A DNA stretch of 8,422 nucleotides from the NCBI GenBank assembly GCA_002449555.1, contig DJXA01000163.1:1-8422 (forward strand). Reading direction: 5' to 3'. This DNA comes from Atopobiaceae bacterium UBA7016. Lineage in GTDB: Bacteria; Actinomycetota; Coriobacteriia; Coriobacteriales; Atopobiaceae. Positions 1 through 7,051 of the stretch are shown one piece after another. The position numbers and the translations under genes are program-made. Positions within the stretch are counted from its first letter, which is position 1. The number at the start of each line of letters is the position of its first letter. The notes beneath the pieces are model-generated. The model was not told where the DNA came from. It ran no database searches and saw only the letters and a list, made by a program, of their open reading frames with translations.

Positions 1-802
1 TGGTGTCCTTGGGCAGGCAGTAGCCCCCATAGCCAAACGAGGGATTGTTGTAGTGCGACCCAATGCGTGGGTCCAGGCCTACACATTCGATAATCTGCGA
101 GGCATCAAGCCCTCTTGCCTCCGCGTACGTGTCAAGCTCGTTGAAGTATGCAACTCTCAGGGCAAGGTAGGTGTTGGCAAAGAGCTTGACGGCCTCCGCC
201 TCGGTAGCACGGACGATACGCGTGGGGACGTCCTTGTCCTCGGCACCCTCCTTCAGCAGCTGCGCAAACCTCTGAGCCACCTGCTCCAGCTCTTCATGAT
301 GCGTGCTCTCGCTCGGCACGCCCACCACGATTCTTGAGGGGTGCAGGTTGTCGTAGAGTGCCTTTCCCTCGCGCAGAAACTCAGGCGAGAAGAGGAAGCG
401 CCCTTCGGGCCAGCGCTCCAGAAGGCTTCGCGTGAAGCCGACGGGCACCGTTGACTTTACGACCAAGGGCACCGTGGGGTTAACGGAAAGGACTAGCTCG
501 ACCACGTCCTCCACATGGTGCGTGTCAAAGCTGTTCTTGGACGAGTCGTAGTTGGTTGGGGTGGCAACAACCACGAGGTCCGCGGTCTGGTAGGCGTACT
601 TTGCGTCTAGCGTCGCCGTAAGAGAGAGCTCCCGATGAGCCAGGTAGTCCTCAATCTCTGGGTCTCGTATGGGCGAGATGCCGGCGTTGATGCGCTCCAC
701 CTTCTCTGCCACCACGTCCACCGCGGTGACGTCGTTATGCTGTGCCAGAAGAACGGCAAGGGACAAGCCCACGTAGCCTGTCCCCGCGACGGCAATTCTC
801 AT
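1..802 (-). CDS. ugd: UDP-glucose 6-dehydrogenase, 3' end cut off by the window edge
   Basis: The gene oxidises UDP-glucose to UDP-glucuronate with two NAD+, in the cytoplasm, supplying acidic sugar for the polysaccharide made by this locus. I translated the minus strand from 802. The frame is open to base 1 (267 codons) with no stop, so the C-terminal UDP-binding part, roughly a third of the usual 390-400 residues, lies outside. The N-terminus MRIAVAGTGYVG is the NAD-binding Rossmann glycine motif. STVPVGFTR (about 117-125) and SPEFLREGKA are family signatures. Catalytic Cys262 sits in GYGGYCLPKDT, close to the position of the catalytic Cys in short bacterial Ugd proteins. The ATG at 802 places the Rossmann motif at the very start. 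An in-frame GTG at 814 is an alternative, but the AAGAG-like ribosome site would be almost touching it. The gene lies 16 bp after the phosphoglycosyl transferase and is probably co-transcribed. UDP-ManNAc or GDP-mannose dehydrogenase is less likely given the Cys motif and spacing. Confidence 0.93.
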   Translation of the reverse strand, partial: MRIAVAGTGYVGLSLAVLLAQHNDVTAVDVVAEKVERINAGISPIRDPEIEDYLAHRELSLTATLDAKYAYQTADLVVVATPTNYDSSKNSFDTHHVEDVVELVLSVNPTVPLVVKSTVPVGFTRSLLERWPEGRFLFSPEFLREGKALYDNLHPSRIVVGVPSESTHHEELEQVAQRFAQLLKEGAEDKDVPTRIVRATEAEAVKLFANTYLALRVAYFNELDTYAEARGLDASQIIECVGLDPRIGSHYNNPSFGYGGYCLPKDT

Positions 803-818
803 AGACTGAGTCACGCTC

Positions 819-1673
819 TTAACTCCCTTGTGCGGTGAGCACAACGCCCACGGTCTGAATGATCAGCTTGAAGTCGCTCCACACCGAGCACTTGCGAATG
901 TAAAGAAGGTCTAGATCAACCCATTCGTCAAAGCCGATGGTGTCGCGGTTTCTGCGCGTCTGCCAATAGCAGGTGATTCCCGGCCTCACCAGCAGGCGCT
1001 GGCGCTGGTAGTCGGTGTACTGGGCCACCTCGGCGGGTAGCGCCGGCCTCGGGCCCACAACCGACATGTCGCCCACCAACACGTTGATGAACTGCGGCAG
1101 CTCGTCGATGCTCGTTTTGCGGATGAACTTGCCCACCTTGGTTATGCGCGGGTCATCGGCAATCTTGAAGACGGGGCCGTCCTTCTCATTGAGCTCTTGC
1201 AGGCTTTCTAGCAGGTCTTCTGCGTTTGTCACCATCGACCGAAACTTCAGCATCTTAAAGGTCTTGCCGTCTTTTCCCACGCGCTCTTGCGAGAAGAAGA
1301 CGGGGCCGGTGGGGTCATCCAGCTTGATGGCCACGGCCACAACCAAGAAGAGCCAGCTGAGCAGGACGAGCACCGCAATGCTAAAGAGGATGTCAAAGGT
1401 GCGCTTGATGAACCGGTAGACGTAACGATGCTCGATGCCCGTGAGTGGCGCGTCGCCAAGCTCCCTGTGGATGGCAGCGGCGCGCTCTGCCACGCCAGGA
1501 TAGGCTGGCTCGCCAGCGTGCAGCTCGTAAGCATAGCCGCTGCGCACGGTCACATCTGGCTTGGGCTTTCTCCCTGCCAGACGCGACTGCTTGCGATAGG
1601 TGCCACGCGATGACCTTGCGCCGTTGGCGATGGCTCTGCGGCGAGCTCTTGATGACTCTTCGTTAGGCTTCAC
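819..1673 (-). CDS. Initiating undecaprenyl-phosphate sugar phosphotransferase (bacterial sugar transferase, monotopic PGT)
   Basis: The protein has 284 residues and would transfer a sugar phosphate from a UDP-sugar to undecaprenyl phosphate at the inner face of the membrane, the first step of repeat-unit synthesis. Visible family marks, in order: KRTFDILFS (90-98) leading into the single hydrophobic re-entrant segment (about 93-118), FFSQERVGKDGKTF (126-139), KFRSM (143-147), the catalytic Asp-Glu dyad D190-E191 in SIDELPQF, DMSVVGPRP (202-210), and RPGITCYWQ (230-238). The first 80 residues are basic and probably disordered, so this is the short catalytic form rather than a WbaP/WcaJ protein with four extra N-terminal helices. 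The start codon is GTG at 1673: an in-frame TAG lies two codons upstream, and an AAGGAAGAG site lies 10 bases before it. The donor sugar (glucose, galactose or an N-acetyl sugar) cannot be read from sequence. It lies 82 bp downstream of the DUF4012 gene and 16 bp before ugd. Confidence 0.9.
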   Translation of the reverse strand: MKPNEESSRARRRAIANGARSSRGTYRKQSRLAGRKPKPDVTVRSGYAYELHAGEPAYPGVAERAAAIHRELGDAPLTGIEHRYVYRFIKRTFDILFSIAVLVLLSWLFLVVAVAIKLDDPTGPVFFSQERVGKDGKTFKMLKFRSMVTNAEDLLESLQELNEKDGPVFKIADDPRITKVGKFIRKTSIDELPQFINVLVGDMSVVGPRPALPAEVAQYTDYQRQRLLVRPGITCYWQTRRNRDTIGFDEWVDLDLLYIRKCSVWSDFKLIIQTVGVVLTAQGS

Positions 1674-1683
1674 TTGCTACGTG

Positions 1684-1692
1684 CTCTTCCTT
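1684..1692 (-). promoter_or_regulatory. Ribosome binding site that decides the GTG start of the phosphoglycosyl transferase
   Basis: The minus strand reads AAGGAAGAG, followed by 10 bases and then GTG at 1673. An in-frame TAG at 1677-1679 rules out any longer start, so the GTG is the furthest start possible and the only one with a good purine-rich site. Confidence 0.6.
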
Positions 1693-1755
1693 GGAAATGA
1701 TTCCCTAGTCCTACGGTCGTGCGTATGTTGATGCCGCGCACTAGGATGGCCTGGG

Positions 1756-3738
1756 CTACTCAAATGAACGCGCCGTCGGCGACATTCTGACCGTAAGCGG
1801 CTCGCGCGCTTCCGGTGCCGTTGTCACCGTATAGGTGATGGTTGTGGTGCTCTCGGGCTCGGTCCAGAAGTGCGCAAAGGCAACGTCAAAGCCATAGAGC
1901 GTCTTGTACCACGTGCCTGAGCCATCGCTTACCGTAATCTCAGAAATGCTGCCACCCGCAGGCGGGAACAGCACGATCTGCGTGCTCATCGAGCCGCGAG
2001 TCGGCGCATTGTCTCTGTTGCCGGTAACAAGCGTCTTTGCGGTGGACGCCTCGTATTCGGTCAAGGCGTTGCCAACCGTCGTGGTGGCATGATACGTAAC
2101 GGAGCCATCATCGTTAACGGTTCCTTCGTCAACCGTCGTCCGAAGGTCAAGATACCAGCCGATCTTTGCCCACGTGGCGTCATTCACGTACACGCCCAGC
2201 ACCGGCTTTGCAAGGTCGGTCTCAAGGGCACCAGAGATGCCCAGCTCGTCGATGATGGCCTCTTCGTCAGCGTCTGCCATCCATGCCTGCAGGCGATACG
2301 TCTCAGACGCTTCGCCAATCAGGGACATGACGCTGGTAAGGCCAAGGTCTCCGATGCTTGAGGTGAACTTCTTAAAGGCGAGCTCGGCAACCTCGGCGAA
2401 GAACGCGTCTTGCTCGGCATTTGTGGCCAGGTCAGTGTAGGCCGTATGCATCAGGTACTCAGCGGCATTAGTCCCGTCAACCACCCAGCCATTGCTTGTG
2501 GTGACCTCACCGGTCAGCGCAAGCACGCTCTGCAGAAACACCGGATCAATGGCAACCACGCCGTCCACGCGCTCGCCCTTGACGTTTTGCCACATCTCGG
2601 CAAAGAGCGCGCCCACGCGCACAAAGTTCGGCGAGAAGTTCAGGTTGTCAAACTTGTTCTGCATCCACTCGCCAAAGGCCGCGTACTCCTCATCCGTCAG
2701 CACGGGCCAGTTTGCCTCGTCCCGCTGCAGACCAGCAAACGACGAGAACTCACCCAGCTCAAGCTTGCCATCGGTCACGTACAGCATGCCGCATGAGCCG
2801 GCGAAGCCGCCCGTGGCGCGCATCTCGGCATTGGTCTGAGCCACTATCAGATAGTTCCTGGTCTGCCCGTTGGCACCCAGCATCTGGGGCAGGTAGGGGG
2901 CAATCTTCATGCCGCCCTGCGCCAGGCCGTCCAAGGTGGACAGCAGGTCGCGAACGCGCTGCAGGGGCTCGTTGACTTGCTCGAGCTTGGCCTCGCCCAA
3001 GCCGTCTACCGTCTGGGCGTTACGAGAAATGACATCGGAAACAGTGCCCACGGCGTTGGCCAAGCTAACCAGCGTGTTTACGTCAATCTTGCCTTCGGTT
3101 CCCACGATGGCCTTGAAGTCGAGGCCCATCATCTCCTGGGTCAGGGGGATGATGGCGTTATTTGCCAGGTCGTCAAAGACGATGGCCAGGGTCTGCACCT
3201 TCTCGACATCGCCGCCATACACCGGCACGTGCGCGGCAAAGCGCCACAGGTCGCGGTCCAGCTCACCCTTCATCTGGGCAGCGATGTCGGCCATCTGCTG
3301 GGCGTCAGCCTGCGCCGCCTCGTAGTTGCCCGAGGAAAGGTCTTGGGTGAGCGCATCCGCCTGTGCCAAGGCCTGGGATGCCTGACCCTTCACGGTGCGC
3401 GCGGAGTCATACAGCTTGCTTCCATAAGCGTAAGCGGTGCCTGCACAAACGGCTATGACCGCCACTGCCACCAGAAACGCAATAAGGCATCCCCGCAGCA
3501 CTGAACGACGGCTGCCGGTGCCACTGCGGTGATGGTGATGGCGCCGATGATGGCGCGACCGCTTGGTACGTGCGGCTTTTCCTTTGTCAGGGGCGTAGAA
3601 GTACTTGCGGGAGGAGCGTACGTCCTGCGCCTCTACATGCACGCCTTCGTCAATGACGTCGTTGATGATGCCCGTATCGTCAGCTGATGCCGACACGCGA
3701 GTAGCGGGCAGCTCCTCGCCCTTCATATGACTGGCCAT
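1756..3738 (-). CDS. DUF4012-family single-pass membrane protein of the polysaccharide operon
   Basis: The protein has 660 residues. The N-terminal cytoplasmic part (1-82) is hydrophilic and ends in a strongly basic His/Arg cluster (HHRRHHHH, 63-70) next to one transmembrane helix (about 83-105). There is no second helix, so most of the chain should lie outside the membrane. Residues 112-280 are Ala/Gln/Leu-rich, helical and possibly coiled-coil. The DUF4012 signature follows as NYLIVAQTNAEMRATGGF (295-312) and GSCGMLYVTDG, with VDGVVAIDPVFLQSVLALTG (391-410) matching the family pattern DGV-A-DP--L. The C-terminal third is rich in beta-strand-like Thr/Val stretches. The start at 3738 has a GAAAGG site 9 bases upstream; ATG at Met5 is possible but has poorer spacing. 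DUF4012 proteins recur in actinobacterial surface-polysaccharide loci, but no biochemical activity is established that I know of. I infer a role in assembly, export or cell-wall attachment of the polymer. No catalytic motif is recognisable. Confidence 0.85.
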   Translation of the reverse strand: MASHMKGEELPATRVSASADDTGIINDVIDEGVHVEAQDVRSSRKYFYAPDKGKAARTKRSRHHRRHHHHRSGTGSRRSVLRGCLIAFLVAVAVIAVCAGTAYAYGSKLYDSARTVKGQASQALAQADALTQDLSSGNYEAAQADAQQMADIAAQMKGELDRDLWRFAAHVPVYGGDVEKVQTLAIVFDDLANNAIIPLTQEMMGLDFKAIVGTEGKIDVNTLVSLANAVGTVSDVISRNAQTVDGLGEAKLEQVNEPLQRVRDLLSTLDGLAQGGMKIAPYLPQMLGANGQTRNYLIVAQTNAEMRATGGFAGSCGMLYVTDGKLELGEFSSFAGLQRDEANWPVLTDEEYAAFGEWMQNKFDNLNFSPNFVRVGALFAEMWQNVKGERVDGVVAIDPVFLQSVLALTGEVTTSNGWVVDGTNAAEYLMHTAYTDLATNAEQDAFFAEVAELAFKKFTSSIGDLGLTSVMSLIGEASETYRLQAWMADADEEAIIDELGISGALETDLAKPVLGVYVNDATWAKIGWYLDLRTTVDEGTVNDDGSVTYHATTTVGNALTEYEASTAKTLVTGNRDNAPTRGSMSTQIVLFPPAGGSISEITVSDGSGTWYKTLYGFDVAFAHFWTEPESTTTITYTVTTAPEAREPLTVRMSPTARSFE

Positions 3739-3794
3739 GTGTGCTTGCCTTTCGTTCTCTTGCTTGGTATGCGACGACGGTGGCTCGCTGTTGC

Positions 3795-4439
3795 CTATCC
3801 AATAAGCAGGTGCTCGTACTTGTGGTACGCCTTTGCGAAGTAGTCATAGTGAACCACGCGGTGCGCATCGCTGGCCAGATACGTCACCAGGCCATCTTTC
3901 AGCATCTTCACGGCTGGCCTGCGCTCGGCGCCAAACCTGCCGCCCGCAATGAAGTCAGTGGAGCACTGCAGCTTGCAGCCCATGCGTACCAGCTCGTCCG
4001 CCAAGTCAGGATTTCGCTGAATGGCCGAATAGCGCTCTGGGTGCGCGATGATTACCTCGTAGCCCATGCCCTGCAGCTGGAAGATAGTGCGCTCGTAGTC
4101 GTCATAGCGTGACGATCGCGCTCCCACCGAAAGCTCGAGCAAGAACTCGTTGGAATTGTCGAAGTGAAGCACCTCGGCCCACTCTATGCCCAGCTCCATC
4201 AGCTTGTGGTAGTTGACCTCAAAGCCCATCTGCAGCGGGAAGCCGTCAGCCGCATCCTCCAGCGCATAAAACGCCTGCCACATGGCCTCGAAGTCAAAGT
4301 AAGGGTCGCGGCAATGCGGCGTGCACGTGATGGACGTGATACCCGCCGCCTTGGCCGCGTTCAGCATTGCAAGCGACTCGTTGAGGCCCCGCGCGCCGTC
4401 ATCCACACCGGGAAGGATGTGACAATGAAGGTCGCGCAT
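3795..4439 (-). CDS. cpsB: Manganese-dependent protein-tyrosine phosphatase, PHP family (CpsB/CapC/YwqE type)
   Basis: This is a 214-residue cytoplasmic phosphatase that would remove phosphate from the tyrosine cluster of the adjacent BY-kinase, completing the phosphorylation cycle that tunes polymer synthesis. Metal-binding PHP motifs are all present: DLHCHILPGVDDGA (3-16, with H5, H7 and D14), TPH (40-42), GFEV with E74, IIAHPERY (130-137, with H133, E135 and R136), and SDAH (190-193). The family is usually about 240-255 residues, so this copy is slightly short at the C-terminus, but no active-site motif is lost. The start at 4439 follows an AAAGAGGT site by about five bases. It lies 23 bp after the kinase gene and 56 bp before the DUF4012 gene. 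It is unrelated to low-molecular-weight Wzb phosphatases. The symbol follows the pneumococcal naming. Confidence 0.93.
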   Translation of the reverse strand: MRDLHCHILPGVDDGARGLNESLAMLNAAKAAGITSITCTPHCRDPYFDFEAMWQAFYALEDAADGFPLQMGFEVNYHKLMELGIEWAEVLHFDNSNEFLLELSVGARSSRYDDYERTIFQLQGMGYEVIIAHPERYSAIQRNPDLADELVRMGCKLQCSTDFIAGGRFGAERRPAVKMLKDGLVTYLASDAHRVVHYDYFAKAYHKYEHLLIG

Positions 4440-4462
4440 GGGATACCTCTTTCGCTCTCGAT

Positions 4463-5407
4463 TTACTCGTCTTCGTCAACCACCAGCGGGATGTGGGCGG
4501 CATTCACGTGACGCGAACGCATTGCCGCAGAAAGGAACTCGCTGGTCTCATCCGGGCTAGTTGACGTGGAGGCCACTGCAGGTGTCGGCTCTGGCGCAGA
4601 CACCGCTGCTGCCGGCGCTTCGGCTGCCGCCTCTGAATGACGCACCGGACGCTGCGGCAGGGAGACCTTCGAGGCAACCTGCTTCACGGCTTGGATGGCG
4701 TCGATGGTGGGCGCGTCCTCGTCCTTGTGGCCTTCCTTCGAGTAGTAGTACTCGTAGTAGTACTCAGAGCTGCGGCGCTCGCAGTAGTTCATGACCACGC
4801 CGGCCAGATTGCAGCCAGACTTCTTCAGCTGCTCGGCCGCGGCAGCCACCTCGGCCTTCTTGGTGAAGCCCTCGCGCACCACCATGAAGACCGCGTCCGC
4901 CTTGGTGCCCAGCACTGCCGCGTCAACAAAGGTGCCCACAGGCGGCGTGTCAAAGACCACGTAGTCGAAGGTCTTGGTGGCAATCTCGATCAGGCGGCTG
5001 AAGCGGTGCGAGTTCAGCAGGTCGGACGGGTTGGGAATGTGCGGCTCGGCGTCCAAGAAGTACAGGTTGGGCGTCTCGGTTGCCATGGCGGCCTGCGTCA
5101 GGGGCACCTCACCAGAGACCACGGCGTACAGGCCGTACTGCGCGTGCACACCCAGCGCGTTTGCCATGGAGCGGCGGCGCATGTCGCACTCAACCAGAAG
5201 CACGGTGCGGCCCGACGTGGCGATGGCCGACGCCAGGTTGGCCGCCACGAAGGTCTTGCCCTCGTTGGGCACGGCCGAGGTGATGACGATGGTGCGGACG
5301 GGGTCGTCCACGCTCATGAAGCGGATGTTTGCAAGCAGGGTCTTTGCGGCGTTGACCACACCGCTGAGCTCGTCAGACTTGCCGCTCTTTCCACCAAACA
5401 GCGCCAT
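4463..5407 (-). CDS. cpsD: Capsular polysaccharide BY-kinase (CpsD/CapB type) with internal tyrosine cluster and long tail
   Basis: This 314-residue cytoplasmic bacterial tyrosine kinase works with the membrane activator encoded immediately upstream. Walker A is SAVPNEGKT (44-52, K51), Walker A' is LLVECD (70-75, D75), and Walker B is VVFDTPP (150-156, D153). The autophosphorylation cluster is EYYYEYYY (215-222), encoded by two exact copies of a 12-bp unit. Unusually, about 92 residues follow it: a KEGHKDED stretch, an Ala/Pro/Ser/Thr-rich linker (about 258-289), and an acidic end (VVDEDE). In CpsD, CapB and YwqD the tyrosines lie at or near the C-terminus. The start at 5407 has a strong GGAGAGGAG site 7 bases upstream, lying within the end of the preceding gene, with only 3 bp between stop and start. 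Translational coupling with that gene is therefore likely. MinD/ParA-type ATPases are excluded by the A' motif, the tyrosine cluster and the neighbours. Confidence 0.93.
   Translation of the reverse strand: MALFGGKSGKSDELSGVVNAAKTLLANIRFMSVDDPVRTIVITSAVPNEGKTFVAANLASAIATSGRTVLLVECDMRRRSMANALGVHAQYGLYAVVSGEVPLTQAAMATETPNLYFLDAEPHIPNPSDLLNSHRFSRLIEIATKTFDYVVFDTPPVGTFVDAAVLGTKADAVFMVVREGFTKKAEVAAAAEQLKKSGCNLAGVVMNYCERRSSEYYYEYYYSKEGHKDEDAPTIDAIQAVKQVASKVSLPQRPVRHSEAAAEAPAAAVSAPEPTPAVASTSTSPDETSEFLSAAMRSRHVNAAHIPLVVDEDE
4742..4765 (-). repeat. Exact 12-bp tandem duplication encoding (Glu-Tyr-Tyr-Tyr)x2 in the kinase
   Basis: Plus-strand GTAGTAGTACTC occurs twice with no gap (4742-4753 and 4754-4765). 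Read on the minus strand it is GAGTACTACTAC twice, giving EYYYEYYY at residues 215-222. The copies are identical at every base including third positions, which fits a recent duplication or slippage. Gain or loss of a unit would keep the reading frame and change the number of phosphorylatable tyrosines. Confidence 0.9.
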
Positions 5408-5410
5408 GGG

Positions 5411-6064
5411 TTAGCTCCTCTCCAACGCGGGGAAGTGGCCCACCACAGGCACGCCCACCAGCTCTTCAACGTCCTGGCCACTGCGGATGCGCGTGTCCAG
5501 CATGTCCTGAATAACCACGATGGCCACAGCGGCAAAGAGGCCCGCCATGAAGCCCACCGCCGTGTACAGCGTGCGACGCGGGCCCGACGGCGCCATGGGG
5601 GTCTTGGCGGAGTCAATGACGTTGACGGCCTCGATCTGCATGATCTCGGATGCCACGCGCGACGTGTCCTCTACCAGCGCGTTTGCCACCTCTGCGGCGT
5701 TGCGCGGGTCATGGCCCGTAACCGCCAGCGTAATGACGCGCGTCGTGGTGGAGCTGGTAACGGAAAGGTCGTACGCACCCAGGCTGTCAAGGCCAAACTG
5801 CGAGGCCACGTCATTCTTGACGCGGTCGGAGCGCAGGATGGTAGCAACGTCGTTGGTGAGCATCTGGCCAGCCGACAGGTCGGACTGGGTGAGCATCGTC
5901 TGCGACTCTTCGTTTTTGGAGAGCACGTACATGGTGGTGGTTGCGGTGTACTCGTTGGGCAGGAACATGCTTCCTGTGGCCACGACCGCGGCTGTTGCCA
6001 GGGGCAACGCGATGACCAGCACCAAGTGCTTGCGCAGGAGCCCCAGCAGTTCAAAGAGCGTCAA
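5411..6064 (-). CDS. cpsC: Chain-length determinant / BY-kinase activator (Wzz, CpsC/CapA type)
   Basis: This 217-residue polysaccharide co-polymerase is anchored by two transmembrane helices (about 13-34 and 166-186) with an extracytoplasmic loop between them. It should set polymer length and, through its cytoplasmic C-terminus, activate the BY-kinase encoded 3 bp downstream. Family marks: the Wzz N-terminus (LFELLGLLRKHL), the proline-containing segment KTPMAPSGPRR (154-164) just before helix 2, and the tail SGQDVEELVGVPVVGHFPAL (195-214), which resembles the CpsC/YwqC cytoplasmic end. The start is TTG at 6064, chosen because GGGAGGT lies 6 bases upstream and the next in-frame Met (residue 33) would cut through helix 1. 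It is the first gene of the cluster, 74 bp after the yebC-family stop. I found no clear sigma-70 promoter in that gap, so read-through from yebC or a non-canonical promoter is possible. Confidence 0.9.
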   Translation of the reverse strand: MTLFELLGLLRKHLVLVIALPLATAAVVATGSMFLPNEYTATTTMYVLSKNEESQTMLTQSDLSAGQMLTNDVATILRSDRVKNDVASQFGLDSLGAYDLSVTSSTTTRVITLAVTGHDPRNAAEVANALVEDTSRVASEIMQIEAVNVIDSAKTPMAPSGPRRTLYTAVGFMAGLFAAVAIVVIQDMLDTRIRSGQDVEELVGVPVVGHFPALERS

Positions 6065-6070
6065 GCTAAA

Positions 6071-6077
6071 ACCTCCC
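6071..6077 (-). promoter_or_regulatory. Shine-Dalgarno site that supports the TTG start of the Wzz/CpsC gene
   Basis: The minus strand reads GGGAGGT, then TTTAGC, then TTG at 6064. No ATG or GTG competes at suitable spacing, so this site is the main reason for calling a TTG start. Confidence 0.7.
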
Positions 6078-6099
6078 GTAACGTCATATCTAAAGACAC

Positions 6100-6128
6100 G
6101 TAATGCCCCGCACGGGGCGGGGCATTAC
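6100..6128 (-). terminator. 11-bp perfect hairpin between the yebC-family gene and the polysaccharide operon
   Basis: GTAATGCCCCG (6100-6110) pairs perfectly with CGGGGCATTAC (6118-6128) around a 7-base loop, starting 10 bp after the yebC-family stop codon. On the minus strand it is followed by GTGTCTTTAGA, a weak T-tract. It is probably a leaky terminator or an mRNA 3'-end stabiliser. A shorter alternative pairing exists (GCCCCG 6105-6110 with CGGGGC 6113-6118), so the two folds exclude each other. Confidence 0.6.
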
Positions 6129-6138
6129 CAGGCGTAAA

Positions 6139-6936
6139 CTAGTCCTCGTCGAGCTGCTCGGCCACCTCGTCGGAGACCGACATGGTGGTGTAGACGTTCT
6201 GCACGTCCTCGAGCTCCTCGAGGCGGTCGACCAGGCGCTGGACCTTCTTGGCGTCAGCAAGGCCAAGCTCGGTGGGGGTGGTGGGGACGCGGGTCAGCTC
6301 GGAACCCTTCACCTCGATGCCCTGCTCCTCGAGCGCCTTGTGCACGGCCTGCATGTTGTCATAGGCCGTCCAGACGATCCACTCGTCGCCGGCGTCCTCG
6401 TAGTCGTCGCCGCCAGCCTCGGCAACGGCGAGCATGAACTCGTCCTCGTCGGTGGCGTTGTCGCGGTCAGCGACCTTCTTGTCGTCGGACTTGATGACCT
6501 TGTCGACGGCGATGGTGCCCTTGCGCTCGAACTGGAACGCCACGGAGCCGCTGGTGCCCAGGTTGCCGCCCGCGTGGGTGAACGCGGAGCGCACGTCTGC
6601 GGCGGTGCGGTTCTTGTTGTCGGTCAGGCACTCAACGTACACGGCGACGCCTGCGGGGCCGTAGCCCTCGTAGGTGATCTCGGAGTAGACGGCGGCATCG
6701 GCGCCGGAGCCAAAGGCCTTGTCAATGGCGGCCTTGATCTTGGCGTTGGGCATCGAGACCATGCGAGCGCGCTGAACGGCAGCGGCGAGCGTGGCGTTGT
6801 TGTCCGGGTTGGGGTCTCCGCCGAGCTTGGCGGCGACGGTGATGTTGCGCGAGAGCTTGGAGAAGAGCGACGAACGCTTTGCGTCGATCGCGGCCTTCTT
6901 GTGCTTAGTGGTAGCCCACTTAGAGTGTCCGGACAT
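6139..6936 (-). CDS. yebC: YebC/PmpR (TACO1) family translation/transcription regulator
   Basis: This 265-residue cytoplasmic protein belongs to a family first described as DNA-binding regulators (PmpR) and more recently linked to relief of ribosome stalling at proline-rich sequences. The N-terminal signature MSGHSKWATTKHKKAAIDAKR (family form: MAGHSKW...KH-K...D-KR) is clear, followed by LFSKLSRNITVAAKLGG, NPDNN (43-47), YEGYGPAGVAVYVECLTDN (89-107), NKNRTAADVRSAFTHAGGNLG (108-127) and VAFQFERKG (132-140). The length is slightly above the usual 240-250, mainly through an acidic C-terminal half (DRDNATDEDE, GGDDYEDAGDE). The start at 6936 is decided by this signature and an AAAGGAGA site 5 bases upstream. 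A same-frame ATG at 7332 would add 132 unrelated residues that are read through repeat DNA. The gene is transcribed away from the abiEi-like gene. The ruvC/ruvA genes often found beside yebC are not in the window. Confidence 0.96.
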   Translation of the reverse strand: MSGHSKWATTKHKKAAIDAKRSSLFSKLSRNITVAAKLGGDPNPDNNATLAAAVQRARMVSMPNAKIKAAIDKAFGSGADAAVYSEITYEGYGPAGVAVYVECLTDNKNRTAADVRSAFTHAGGNLGTSGSVAFQFERKGTIAVDKVIKSDDKKVADRDNATDEDEFMLAVAEAGGDDYEDAGDEWIVWTAYDNMQAVHKALEEQGIEVKGSELTRVPTTPTELGLADAKKVQRLVDRLEELEDVQNVYTTMSVSDEVAEQLDED

Positions 6937-6971
6937 ATGGGTCTCCTTTGCATATTGGCTAAAACGCACTG

Positions 6972-7001
6972 ATGGTACGCGATGTTGCAAGGTTTTCGCA
7001 A
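6972..7001 (-). promoter_or_regulatory. Candidate sigma-70-like promoter of the yebC-family gene
   Basis: On the minus strand TTGCGA (6996-7001) and TACCAT (6972-6977) are separated by 18 bases, each matching four of six consensus positions. This would start RNA near 6965, giving a leader of about 30 bases with the AAAGGAGA site. It lies between repeat unit A and the gene. Supported by position and partial motif match only. Confidence 0.4.
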
Positions 7002-7051
7002 GAGTTATGGAGCAATCCCCGTGCGATACACATGATGTTGTGGGTGCACCG

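Noticed and set aside
1704..1745. Inverted repeat CCTAGT/ACTAGG between the DUF4012 and transferase genes as a terminator
   Set aside because: Arms are only 6 bp with a 30-base loop and no T-run; probably chance.
4637..6103. 488-residue plus-strand open frame antisense to the kinase and Wzz genes
   Set aside because: It is rich in His, Arg, Gly and Val as expected from the reverse strand of GC-rich genes, shows no domain, and overlaps two clearly recognised genes.
6065..6138. Promoter or JUMPstart-type antitermination element ahead of the polysaccharide operon
   Set aside because: No -35/-10 pair with acceptable spacing and no JUMPstart-like sequence could be found in this gap.
6103..6972. 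289-residue plus-strand open frame antisense to yebC
   Set aside because: Low-complexity Val/Gly/Leu/Asp composition typical of an antisense shadow; the YebC-family protein on the other strand is unmistakable.
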